Shown here in pieces: positions 31,760 to 45,000 of a DNA stretch of 64,000 bases. Source of the DNA: Eutreptiella sp. 'Long Island Sound 2002' (lineage: Eukaryota > Euglenozoa > Euglenophyceae > Eutreptiales > Eutreptiaceae); contig OZ038385.1 of assembly GCA_964036045.1 (NCBI GenBank), positions 62,773,670-62,837,669 of the forward strand, given 5' to 3'. The notes beneath the pieces are model-generated. The model saw only the letters and a program-made list of their open reading frames with translations, made no database searches and was not told the origin of the DNA. Each line of letters starts with the position of its first letter. The first letter of the stretch is position 1. The position numbers were made by a program, and so were the translations under genes.

Positions 31760-33894
31760 AATGGGGGGGCGGGGGTACAAGCTAACAAAGTAACAGTTTC
31801 TTCTCTTTCTACCGATTTTCCATTTGGGGACCCCAATACGGTAATATAACTTTCCAGGGACAGATTTCCCCTACCATTTTGGAGGTAAATAATGACCCCA
31901 TGCCGCTTGTTCCACAATGAAGCCGAGCCCAAGAATGGCTATACATAAACCCTATTGTACCAGGTGCCAAGAACAGGAATGCAAACAATGGCTACATAAA
32001 CCCTGCTACATTGGGGTCAATGCTCCTATCTCTAAGAACCCCAATGCAGTGGGCAGGGGTAATGTGGCCATTATTTGCCCACCCACTCTGGGGATCGCCA
32101 TATAATCCATGCGAGGGCCCAAAATGCCAGAGTGAAAATATCTGGCTTTTGTTCCCCATCATTTTTCTCCTTGGGAACCTTGGAGACTGCGATACAATAA
32201 GGTCATATAGCCATACTTCCCCTCCCAACCCAATCTGGTAGATGTCGTGTTGGCAACATTCTTTGCCCACCTTTGGGGCCCCAATATGAGGTTATGGAGC
32301 CATTGTTCCCCTCCTCATTTTGCATTCATCCAAGTGATCAACATATGACCTTTGCATTCATGTACATTGACCCACATTGCACCACACACCACAGGAGGCA
32401 CCATTAAAACCAAACCATGGCACACAATTTGTTCCAAGAGGCATGTTTCTGCATTTTGTCTCTGATCAAAGACATCCGTAACTTCCACCACTCGCCATTG
32501 CACCCACTACCCCCCCCAAATGCAAGCAACCAGCCTCCAAAGCAGCAACTCTTTCCACACTGCCATCCTCAACAGCTCTAGTTGTCAAAGTGCTGCTGCG
32601 CACTGAAAGTGTGCCATCCAAAGTGGGAGTAATTATGTGCCGTCCTCAAAAGGGCCAGATCATTCCCCCTTGTAGCAGCTGGCCATTCTGTGCACCAAGA
32701 GGGCACTGGGTACCAGGATGCAGGTAGAACTGGCAAGAGAATGGCTTTTAAGGTGGGGAAAGATGTGCACAAGCAGTTTTATCGCAAGAATGCCTTATTT
32801 TGGGTCCCCTTCGTGATCCAGATGCCGTGCCTCTGTACCGTAGCAAAGTCAAGCCCAGACAGGGCTGACAGGTACTGGCATGAGGGGGATGACATGTGAG
32901 GGGGAAGTATTTGCAGATGGACACCAGAAGCAATCCAGAACCCTGCGAGAAAGAGTTGGCGCATAACGCAAACACTAGCGCCCCTGCCTCCCACACATTC
33001 GGAACGATCCGGGGCAGCAGCAGTGCAGCTTACGATGGCTACACCCTGAAGAGCAACAAAAAAAAAAAGAAAGAAAGAAAGTCTGCAAAATGTGAACACC
33101 AGAGACTTTTTTCGCACAGCGTAACAAATGCATTTGCACAACATCGTTCGTCTATGGCAAAAACCATCCGCAGGGGCTATTCCGATGACAGGAGCGGTCG
33201 GGGCCCAAAGGGTAGTCCTTCCGAAAGGTCAAGACATGGCAGAAGCGAACCATCATTTGTAAGAAAGTGGTGCATGGCAAGCAATGTGATGGAGGAAGGG
33301 GCAGTGCAAAATATGCAATCGATGCACTACGTCTACCCAGTCATACTTCCAGATCATTTGTTTAACAAGTACGTCCGTTTAGGGCCAAAAATTGTGTATG
33401 GAGGGTTAAAGTTGCAAGTGCACGTGCTCTCTGCCCGTAGTCGATCTTTGGAACCTCAATCAGCCCCTCCCTCAAAACACGCAAAACAAACCACGCGAAC
33501 GGGCGCATGCACGCACGCACAAAACACGTGCACAAAACACACACAACTGCAAAAAAAACGCACATAACATAAACGTAACAAACCCAAACACCCACCCACC
33601 CACCCACCCACACGCACACATCCAGTAAACATACGCAACCCACAACCCACATGCGACAAACCACCAGGGATGCTCAGGGCCCTGCTTCATTGCCTCCCCC
33701 GCACAGTAGGTTACATGCACCTGCCGTGCTTGAAGGGTCCAGGCCCTGCGAGTGCCTGCTGTATGCGTCAGCGGGTTCACGCACGGTAGCAGGGCCTTAT
33801 GCGTGTGAAGAGGCCCAGGTTCCTGGCACGGACATCCTTTGGCCTGGGTCCCTGCTGCTGCTTGGAGGAGGGGCTCTACTGAACCCACGACGGC
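31760..33894. other. Intergenic, no assignable gene
   Basis: A 223-codon plus-strand ORF (32896-33567) ends in CA-rich low-complexity sequence and shows no family-like motif. A-rich (33058-33080), CACG-rich (33510-33545) and CCCA-repeat (33585-33612) stretches are present. Confidence 0.5.
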
Positions 33895-35260
33895 TCAACC
33901 AAATGAGCCTCCATGTGTGATGAGGCTTTGGGGCGGTATGCGGGGCAGTGCATTGAAATGATGCCACCATTTGCGGTCAAGAGAGTCACAACTGTAATAC
34001 GCGGCGCCGTAGAAAATGCAATACTCTGGTTTCAAAACGACACAAACAGCCCATCGCCCCGTCGTCAAGGCGTGAGGAGTCAGTGCGCTGGTGGTCTGCC
34101 ATCGCAGGCGCGAAACGGCAACGGACTCGCCCTCGTGCAGCAATACGTTTCGCGCCATTAGAAATGGCCGTCAAGGACATCTGAGGAACGGCACCGTCAG
34201 ACCCGAGGACAGAACACTGTCATCTCGTAAACGCAGATCCAACCGCTGGCGGTCATGAGCCAACCGGCGGCCCACGCGAGCCAATTGGCGGAGTGGGACT
34301 CTGAAAAAAAATTGTCCAACACGAAACGCCCTCTGCTTCATCACTTCCAAGATACACCATCGCTCGAAGCCCCCCCCCCCCCCCCCGCGTATGGAGTCTT
34401 GCGTGTTACGCGCGGTGACCCCCCCCGCGCGCGAATCTCTGATTGGCCTGCGCTCCAGCGTCCCAGAGGGACATCCGCCGTCTGATCAGCACGATTTGCC
34501 CTGTGACCCGCCCCTCTGTCCTGGCGTCCTCCCACGCCCTTCCGTCAGATAAGGGCCTCCAATCTGCTGCTGTCCTGCTGCCCTTTATCTGAACTCTGCG
34601 CACACCCCGTCCCGGGCCTTGGCGACTGCGACGCATCCGGAAACGCGGGTATATAGATCGGTGAAAGGGTCCGGGGCAGGTCAAGATATTGAGGTCAGAA
34701 AATGTACGAAACCGCTGAATACAACAAGAGCCAGGCACCCTCCACTGACCCCCAAAAGGACTCCCACAACCCCTGACCCCATCCGTGACCACGTAAAGTC
34801 AACTCTCACCACCCGCGATCGTGGATCGGGTGTCATGTGTTCTGACAGCTGAGCCATGATCCTGTTGCAAGGGGCGTCGGCGGGCATGCACCTGAAATAT
34901 ATCAGTGCCGTATGGAAGCGCCCAACGCTTGTACACATGCCGCCATGATTCACGGGATGACTCAGAGTCTCACCGCGTCAACCGCCGCCGCCCCCTCAGC
35001 CGCCAGAACATTATTGGCTCCAGCCTTGGCGTTCTGTAAACTTTTTCTTCGCCGCCTCCGCCATGTCGCGCTCGAAGGGGGCGGGGGGGGGGGGGGCTCC
35101 CGTTTCGGGGAGACGGCTGGTTTTGCCCCATCCGCTGCTGCCCACCCTCCACGGCCCACTCACCGTGTTGGAACCGCCAGACCTTGCCCCCGAACCGCCT
35201 AGAAAGGCTACCCCCGCCCCCTGCGACCCCCAGCGCCCTGTGACTCTTACCTGGTGTCAC
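33895..35260 (-). other. Unresolved exon cluster of a probable minus-strand gene
   Basis: A GC-rich stretch with several strong minus-strand splice signals: donor CCAG|GTAAGAG at 35251, acceptor CCTTTCTAG with donor CACG|GTGAGT (about 35214-35175), acceptor TTTACAG with donor GCG|GTGAGA (about 35038-34977), acceptor TATTTCAG (34907) with donor near 34820, acceptor GTATTCAG (34724), acceptor TTTTTTTTCAG (about 34304), acceptor TTCCTCAG (about 34182). Protein-like pieces are KAGANNVLAAEGAAAVDA, PADAPCNRIMAQLSEHMTP and EGESVAVSRLRWQTTSAL. The frames could not be joined uniquely and no family was recognised. The three pieces may not all be real exons. Confidence 0.3.
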
Positions 35261-36010
35261 GATATCACGGCATCAGTTGCGACTCGACTTCCCCAGATTG
35301 ATGGGATACGGGTGCCCAGAGCCGAGCTGCCACCTCGCCACCATGGGAAATGTATGAAAATGTTCCAACAAGAAAGAAAAAAGGAGGAAAATGGTGTAGA
35401 AATGGGGGGCAAATGGGTGAAAAATGGCCATTTTCCCCATTTTTCCGAAAGGCAACCTGCTTCCCCACAGCCACAGGGCCGTTAATACAAAACCTGGTAT
35501 CCAAGTATCCGGATGGAAAAATGGGGAAAATGGAGGTATCCGGAGGTATCCGGGAAACTGGATACTTCCGAGGCTTGCACACGACTGCGGCACGTGCAAC
35601 AGTCCATCGAGGCGCTGCCATCCCAGTCCGTCACCCACACGCCCCCACACACCCCCACACGGAGGGTCGCGATCTGCATGCACGACCCCCGGGCCCGCGG
35701 CGCTCCGCAGGGGAAACCTGTGTCCGGCGCCCGTTTGGGGCACGCCGGTGTTCGCAAAGCGCGGAATGTGTGGAAAAGGCTGGAGGTCAGAAAATGCACC
35801 AATTTGAGGTACGGGATAAGAGTTAGACCCCCCGAATGGCCCTACAAAGGCTTCTCTGGCAACGATGACCACGGAAGAGGGAGCCTTATGGGACTGTCAG
35901 GGGGCGGGGGGGGGGGGTAATGCATAATGCTGTGCGCTGGGGAGGAGGGACGGCTTGTCAGAAGCCCCTCCAAAAGCTCCCCCTCGCCGCCGCCCTTTAT
36001 ATCTCGCAAG

Positions 36011-39000
36011 CTACGAAGCCCCACTCGCCGTGCGCCTATGGGCTGCCGCTGGTGCTGCGACGGGTGGTGAGCGTTTGGTGCGGATGGCTTTGTATAGCGA
36101 CATCTTCTCGGGGCACTGCACATTCCCCAGTTGCGTCCCCAGCTCCGCGACGTCACAGTGCAGCAGCTTCACCAAATCCTCAAGGACGGGGTAGGGGCTG
36201 TCACTCAACATCGTGAGCACGTCCTTGAGATACTCGATATCGCACGCCAACTGCTCGCAGCCACTTGACGACAGCCGCGGGATCCCCTCGATGCACTGCA
36301 GCAGCAGGTCGACGCAGCCCCGGACCACAATGTCAACCCAGTACCGCGACACGGTCCCATCGTCCGCGTCATCCGCGGCCGGAGTGCCGACGTTGGCCCC
36401 GGGGGCCTGCGACAGAATCATCATCGGGAGGTCGAAGAGATAGTCCCCGATGGACCGGATGTACTCCAGCGGGTGCTCTACCAATGCCCCCTCGGTCGTC
36501 ACAGCAGCCCACACGTCCATGTACGGGATGCCCTTCAGCGCGACCCGGATCTGCTCGAAAAGCGCGTCGAACACCAGGGCCTCCACGTCTTTGCTGCGTA
36601 GCGGACGTGTTGGGGTGCAGGCGTGCAAGGGAACTGGACTTTGGACAGAGGGCGGGGGTAGGACTGATGCTGCAAGACATACCCCATATCGGCAGGTACC
36701 ATCATACCGCCTTCCAGGGTCATGGTACGGTCGTTCCCGGGGCCTGCCTTGGGTGCGTGTTTGGGGGATCGGAAATGAAACGCAGTAACCACAGTCAAAT
36801 ATCACACTCTTGGGTCGCACGCCGAAGCACAACACCCACCAGTGGCATAATCAAAGACCACACTGGCCCTGGATCTCTCCAAACCAGCCCCTGCAACCTG
36901 CTTTGCCCTGCAGTGTATTCCCTTTGGGTACAAAAGTACGCTGTTCTTCCCCCAGACCTCCATGGACACAGACGACCCCGAGCACTGAGAAGGGACCCTC
37001 ACTGATCTCTGTGCCATTGGCTGATTGGCTGGGCGGGATCCTGCACTCAGGCTGAGGGCCGCTTGCCGACTGATTGCGCAGCCGTGGGCTACCTCGGACA
37101 GCATGGCGCTGTCATTGTATCAGCGAAAGCACAGGTCTGTCCACGGGTCCCAGAGGGGTAGACACCAGCTGGGGGTATGCAGAGCAAGTGTAATGAATAT
37201 AACAAGCAAAGGGGGTTAGGTGGCAAGGGCCACTAATCCAGGCTGTGCAGTAGAGGAGGGAAAATGAAAAACCCCGTGGCCATCAGCGAGCACCTTGGTG
37301 TGATGTCTCAACACCAAAATCGCGCGCACGTGCGCGCACGCACACAATGCCTTGGCCTTGTTCAGTAGTGTTCAGTAGTTCACACGCATGACCGCATGCA
37401 AAGCCTGTGCGTGGCGGCAGGGAACTGGACGCCAGGGGCAGGACCCTGCGATCGTGAACCGTGAGACTGGCTTGTGTCGCTCAGGAGGCGGGGGGTTGCG
37501 GGGTTGACGGCGCCGGCAGCCACACCTCAGGAGCTGCAGGTGCTTCGTCGCCAGCGAAAAGACCGGTATCTTAAGGGACTCCATCGAGTTCAAGAAGTAT
37601 GCGAGGGTCGTGGCCTTGCCAGGGTTGTCCCGCAGGAGAGGCGAAGCCTCACCGGACATCTCTTGGCGCTTACTGAAGATCGCGGACTTGGCCACCATCT
37701 CGAACTTGTCCAGCTTCGTGTTCATAGTCGCGCACATTTGATGCAAATGCAGCCCGACTTTCACGGTCGAGGAGTCCCGCTTGGCGGGCTGCACGGGGGT
37801 CGCAGGCTCGCTCGCAACCCCAGCGCTTTTTGGGGAGATGACACCTCCATCCACGGGACTCTTCGGCGGTGTAGCCGCTGCGACCGTTTCAGGGGCCGTG
37901 AGCTGCTGCTTGACCAACTTCCCAATCAGCTCTGAGTACTCCACAAAAATGTCGTTGAGGGTGTTCAGGAATCCCTGACTCTCGACGCCCTGTGTGAACT
38001 CAAGGCACCGGTTGAGCCCGTCCTCCGCAAGTACAAAGATCTGCGACGAAGACTCGGAGATGGACTGCACCAACGCTGGAGTCAGCGTGCTTTGGCTTGG
38101 ATCCGACACCCGGTGCACCCACGAGAACGCCCGGATGCTCTGCTGCATGTACCTGTGAGGGGGGGGGGGGGGGTCGGAAAGAACGAGAAAACAGTTTCCC
38201 TGTAGAAGTCCGGCACCCAAACAAACGGGACATCCTTTGTTCGCAAACGAACAGACCGGCAGACATTGCAGACGGCCTGTGGCGGAGTGTGCCCTCACAC
38301 CTGACTCGGAGGGGGGGGGGGCTGCGCCACAAAGGCTGAAGGAGTTGCCGGCTGTGTGTACGTACGTGTGCGCCTTTTGAGGAGGGGCCCTTTCCACCTG
38401 CGGTGAATAGGGTTGGTTGTCCACCCGTTGGGCTGGGGGTGAAGAAGGCGGGTTCAGAAAGACTGCGAGAGGTGGGTCGATTTTGGGATACCTCACGGCG
38501 TTTTTACTGCGTGAGAGTGGGACAGTTGTCCGCTACTCACAAAAGATGCTTCTGCCCCTTGGCGTCCCTCCCATGCCAACGCCGGCATGCTCCTGGGAAG
38601 GGGGAGGGGGCTCCCCATGACAGAGACGAGAACTGGGCTGGCTATGGGAGGTTCGGACGCTGAAAGCGCCTCAAACGTCAAACGCCCGTGCCTGACGCAG
38701 TGCGTAATGACCACATGCTACATATTTCAGAATGATCCCAACGAGCCACAGCAATCATTCCGCAAACCCAACGCCGTGGGATCCCCAGATATGCCCCGAA
38801 AAACCAACATCCCAACGTCCGAAAAAAACGAAACTGCAGGCCGCCTTTCGTGCCACTTGCCTCAACCATCAATCCATCAACCCAGGGGTGAAGGTGCGCT
38901 TTGAGCCAAGCCTGGGGCAGTTCCCAATGCCGACAGCAATGCCAATGTCAATGCCAATGCCAATGCCAATGCTTTCGGGACGAGCATTGGAGTTGCGCAC

Positions 39001-42000
39001 GAATGGAGAGCAGTAGGCACAGGGAAGAAACATGTGCAAAATTGGGGTCTCATGGTTCACAATACCCTGTTTGACCCGCATGGTCCCATCACGGGGGGAC
39101 ACCAGAACAGTCTTTACGCCAATGATGTACCAATGATGTACATGTGCTCGTATTGCTGACAGGAGGTATCCCCAGTTATGAAAGGAGGTGAGCCACCCTT
39201 TGGAGTGACTTTGCTACTGCATGCAGCAAGTAGAAATTGTTCTGGCTTGGGTTGCATTCGGATACCGGAGCTCATTCTGAGTTAGGCCGCAAGTAAACAT
39301 ATCTTGAAAATGGAGCTCCCAGAACAACATAGCCGGGAGTGTCTGTTGTAACAGTAAGGTGATGCAATAAAACTCCTGGAGCTATGGCCACTGTAAGTCC
39401 AACTCTGGATCTTGTTTGGAGTGTAGCATGTTGGTTGGTTATGGGCTTAGACGGACCTGTTGGCTGGTTATTGTTATTGTTATCTTTTATGCTCACCCCG
39501 TGTTTTCTGAATGGGGGTTTTTTTTCCCTTCTTCTGGCGACCCATAGAGCCGCCCACCTCACAGGGCTCGGTGACCTGCGGGTGATATTTGTAAAATGAG
39601 GGCAGTGCCCATGATCACTCGCCAGCTTTGTTCAGGGAATAGGTACTCATGAGAGCCGAGCAGATGTAACACAAAGGAACAATCCCAACAAGGAATCACA
39701 TAGAAGTTTATCTTCAACAAGATTCCAAGTAAGGGAGATATTCCCATCATTTACCAAGCAAAAAGGAAAACCCACAAGAATAACCCATATAGAGCATTAC
39801 ACTCAATACGGGTTATAAATTAGGGTTCCAAAAAGCTATTTGCTAAGGCAATCATGTAGCGCATTTGTATTTATCTTCTTTGAATGAACTTTGGACTGGC
39901 AGTGCCATTTTTTAAAAAAAAAATGATGTACCACTTTCAACGCAGAACAGGAGTATTGGGGGTCGAGTTGGGGTCTGGTCGGTTGGCATGTGGGATTCAT
40001 CTTCATCATATGCCAATGCATCATCCGCAAATTTTGGACGGAAACAGAACCCTACATCCTGAAAAGGCGCGATAGGACCTTACTATTATAAACAACATCT
40101 CGGTGAGTGCCAACCACTTTTGAAACTTGCCTTGAGCCTCCTTCCCCTTGAAGCCCCTGGGAGGGAGGGGACGAATAATGACAGGGCACAGAGATGAGAA
40201 ACAGTGGAGACAGGCAACAACTTCTTCTCAAGCTGGTCGTACTGCTTCTGCTGCGGGAGGTACGGGTGGTAGATGACGGTCTTCAGGCTCTCTTTGAGCT
40301 GCGCAATGGTACCCTCGGACACGGTCGTGTCTTCGGGGAGTTGGTCCAAGAGATCCGTGCAGCAGTAAGAGTACAGCAGCGACGTGGCACAGTACGCCTT
40401 CACCAGCTCAGGCAGGGGCATCCCTGTGATGCGGGACCCGAAAGTCGGGTCTAAGGCCTCCAGAATGCACACGATCAAATTGGTCAGTTTCGCGGGGTAC
40501 TGCGTCTGGCCGAAAACCTCCATGTAATAGGCCTTCTCGTGCCCCACAAACGTCTTGATTTCGGCGAAGAAAGTCGGGAGCCACGCCGCGAAATCCCATT
40601 CGGACTTGTACGACTTCCACACTTCAATCACCTTCGAGATCGATGAGAGTTGGACGCTTGCAGTGACGTACTGGAGGGTCGGACCATCGACCACCAAAAC
40701 AGTGCCCCAGCGCGCGGTGCGCAGTACAAACGCTTTTGTAGAACGACGAAGGCACTCTTTATGCCCTCCTTCGTCAGCGGGTGTCGGGTGGCGGCTGGAC
40801 CTGGGCCACTGTCCGCTCCCAGCCCAACAACCCTCCTCAACCCCGGCCGAACCTCTGAAACCCCTGCCCTTCACACAGGTATTCCGTTTTGGTGTAGAAA
40901 AAAGAAAGAATCTCGTATCTTTTCTCCTGCACCCTGCAATCTGTGCCCAGATGCAGGCCACCACCGCCCCGCTAACACCTGGTCATCCGAATGCGTCACA
41001 CTTTATCCCAGTGCTTCACGAGAAAATCCCTGTGCAAAGCGTAAGAGGCGCTCATGAACGCTAACCATTGAAACCGTAACAACACCAAGGACACCGACTA
41101 GCTCACAGACATGTGCGACCTAGGAGTCCTCCAACTACCCTCAATAAGGAGATTGCCACATCATTACAACAATTGGACTCATGGCTTGGTAAGAGTGGGG
41201 CTTTGCAAATTTTGACTCCCCGAGAAACTCAAGTCACTGATTGGGAAAAAAGTTTTTTTGGGTCACCGGCACTTGAGCATCTGTATGGAAATTGTGCCAC
41301 CTTGTTCCAAAGCAAATAAACACCCGAGACGACCAACCCCTCAGAATTACAGAACAAGAAATTCACACCCACACCTGCACACCCAACCCAATGGGTGGAC
41401 AACCAACCAACCCACTTATCAGGATTCCCTCCTCAAAAGGTGAACAAGTACACCCGGAAGTACCAACCGGCATGCTCACCCCACCTTGATGGCACACCAA
41501 TACACACACACACACACACACGCTTGTAGTGTTGTAGTAGTAGCCTTGATGGCACACCCACACCCACACCCACACCCACACCCACACCCACCCACACACA
41601 CACACACACAACTATAGCGAGCCCAGAGACACACCTCCACAACAGCACCAAACCTACCACCTTTTCATGATTTACTTCCCCCACATATGCAGGGCCGCTC
41701 CACTCTTGCCCCTTCAATTTGCCAAGCGGCGATGGCACACGGTCGGCCATTCAATCTGCCAAATGGCCAGCAAAGTGGGACGCCATAGGCCCTGGGGGGG
41801 AAGGGGTGTTCCACAAAGACGGCGGATGTCTGCCCCCATGGAGTCCACTTCCCCTCCAGCAACGGAGCTAGAAAAGCATGCCCCACACGAAAACCCCGGT
41901 CATTGAATGTGTACAAAGCAGCGGGTTGGCCATTGTGGAAGCTGGAATTGCACCCTCAATACTGCAGTACTACAGTTGTCTGCTCCGTCAATACGTGGGC

Positions 42001-45000
42001 CCAAATGGTCTACATTTTGTCGGACGGGGCTGTCCAGTGACCAAGGGCTCTGGAACAAGCCTCCTCTTAGCAATGGGGGCAGCTCAGTGGGCAACGCGCG
42101 TGCAAAATACACGACGAGCCCTGAATCGTTGGGACTCCATGTTCGGCCACAGCCCCACCCACATCCACATTTGCAGGGCCTCTGCTGAACTCAGACAATG
42201 GCCTGGTCTGGCCCCATCCTACTGCTGTTCACTGCCCAGTGGATATGCCTGTGAGCCGAAGGGCTGTGCTCGTTTCCCAAACAGGGGCACTGCGCTCAAG
42301 TGCCTCAGAGCATCTGCATCCCTTTGTGGGAAAGCGACTCCTGCAGCCTTGACCTGGCCTCCTCCTGTGGGACGTACGCCAGTGGTGAAGGATATGGATA
42401 ACGCTGACTGGTGTTGCCTCTGGCCAGAGAAGTGGGTGTGGGTCTTTCCCTTGGCAGCACTGATGCAAGGCCATGCGACATATCTTCTCCCCATGTCTCC
42501 ACTGTCGTGGGGCATGCAGGCACTTGGTCGCTGCCGAGCGGGGGGGGGGGGGTGGAGGAAAGAGGATGCGCTGCAGTGAATGTGAACTGTACAATAATAC
42601 TCGCGCCAGCTGGACGTCTGATGCTGGAAGGTTCACTCCACAATGGTCGAGTGGAGCCACGCTAGTTAGGCTTGCGCCCCAAGAGTCGCGCAGTTTCACC
42701 GAATTCCTGCTGCTCTTGTGTAATGTGCGCCGCTATTCTCGCAAGGCAAAGTAGGCCACTGTCGGGCACCCCGGCGATTGGCCACGAGCGATGGCGCTCC
42801 ATGCTGGTGCGGCTATTGCGCCCCACGTGAGGAGTGGGGGTGGGGGTTGGGGCGCAGCCTCACCCTAGCCCTGAACTTGAGAGTGGGGTTTTGCCATAAA
42901 GCTGAATAATTGTGCTGGGTGGTGTATGCACTGGTTGGAGCTTTTAGGAATACATTGTTTGCATTCGGTAAATTTTTTTTTCAGTAGGTGAGAGTGGGAC
43001 AGTTGTCCCCCCTTGGCGTCCCTCCCATGCTGGCGCCAGCAGGCTTCAGAGTTTGGGGGGGGACGGGCGCAGTCTGAAAGAAGCACTCTGCATGACACAT
43101 GGAAGCCAAACAATTGCCAACCTGCCTTTTTGGCCCGCTTACACATTGTATTGCATGACGCCCCTGGACTCTGTGCGGGGTATGTTAGGCTGCACTGGCG
43201 AGTTGTCGGGGCCCGAATGCACCCGGAATTCGCCAAACTCGGTTGACATTCCCCCGGGGCTCTAGGGTAATTCTGTTGTCGCACTCACCCAAATCTAAAC
43301 GTCGTCATTTGTTCAAGTTTGCCCCAACTCTGAGACCGAATTGCATGGCACAACCGAATATTGCTTTTGTCGGCCCAACACTTTGACACCACCAAAGTCT
43401 TTGAAGCAGTGCTTGCAGTCTTCGATCAACTTAGTCCCGTGATTAGGGGTTCGAACCCATATGCCTGATCAGATTGCCAAATCAAAACCAATGGAGGAGC
43501 CATCTGTAGGTGCTACAGCCACCAGCAAGCCAAACTTCGGTATTTGGTGCTTCACTGGTGTGCATTGCTATGGGACAACGGCATAGCGCACATGGCACAA
43601 TGCTCCCGGGCCAAACCCGTTGTCAGGCATCGTGCACATGACCAGTGTGCACAGCACACCAAAACTAGGGGTGATGTTGTTGTTGCCTTCACACACCCCT
43701 GTGAACCCACGGAAGCAGTTACGCATGATTGCGCGCTTAGCAAGCCCGGCAAGCTAACGTGGAGCGGTGGTTTGTCCATGTGGGCTGACAATCACCTGGC
43801 CTGTGCGCACCTCTTGTGTGTGATGCGCCATCCCACGCCTTCCCTCCAGCGTTTTCCAACAGCGCCCACAGAAAATCGGCCATGTCTCAGCCATAGATGT
43901 GGCTAAGGCAGAGCCTGGGGGAGGGTGTGTGTGAGCCTTCACAATAAGATTGGTCATGAATGAAGGGGGAGGGGAAAATATTGGAAGCAACCTTCGGGAT
44001 GGAGCGCTCCACAAACTGCCGTACCACGTCGTCAACCTTGCCGATTTTGGAAAGCGTCCCCAGATGCTCCTGAGCTTTGGGGATGTCGTGCCCCACAAGG
44101 GCCTCCAGGCAGTCCTTCTCGACCAGGTTCACAAGTTTCCCCTCGAACTCAGTGATTGTCGAAGAGAACTTGGAATGCTGCTCCGGATAGTCCTTCAGCT
44201 TCTGCAGTGCACTCTGGATGACGGATGGTGCGGGTGGGAGGCGGTGGTAGTGGAAGGGCTAAGCAAACGGGAGCTGCAGGTGACCTGCAACAACAACTGC
44301 AGGATGCTTGCATCACACATGGCCTTTGAGTCAGATCTTACTGTGCCCCGACGACACTTCCTACAGATGTGCAAGTAATGGCACCTGCGACCTGCAGGCT
44401 TGTCCTGTCGTGGCCGTCACTGGACCGCACTGGTCCGGCTTTCCGTAGTGAGAATCACACTTCCGGGCCCTGCACTTCAGTAGACTTCTGTAGACTCCAT
44501 CTGTATGACGCAACTTACAGTACACAGCAGCAAAACAGTGGCACCGTGCACATGAATTCAACTTCTCCCCTGAAGGAGCAGAGACAATGCCCCTTGCATT
44601 CCCGGATCTACCTGCATTTGCGAAATTTCAGAGCCGATTTGGCCGGTATTGCCGTCCGCAAACACAACAGACATCTTGAGCACATTCGACTGCAAGTACG
44701 CCACTTGTGCAATCGTCTCAGTGCAAACGTCGAGCTTCTGTTTGATTTGGTGTAGGACCGTCATCTTCTCGACGCTCTTCTGCGTGTGCACTTGCGTGTC
44801 CGAGAGCTCCCCTTGCAGCGGCAGAGGAAAGGTGGCACAAACGGATGCGAGCATCAATCTGTCATCAGCAGGCTGTGCATCCACACTCATGAGCCACGCT
44901 GGTCGTTCCACTTCCCTTACTTGTCTAGATCTGTATCAAGTCGATCGTTCATCGATCCCAAAGCTGAAAATGGCAACTTTGGCGAAGAGGGCCGGTGATA

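Noticed and set aside
32896-33567. 223-codon plus-strand ORF
   Set aside because: It contains a poly-Lys stretch from an A run and ends in CA-rich simple sequence; no family-like blocks or splice support.
43440-43465. Perfect B-box-like sequence GGGTTCGAACCC, suggesting a tRNA
   Set aside because: It is a plain 12-bp palindrome; no acceptor stem, D arm or anticodon arm can be drawn around it.
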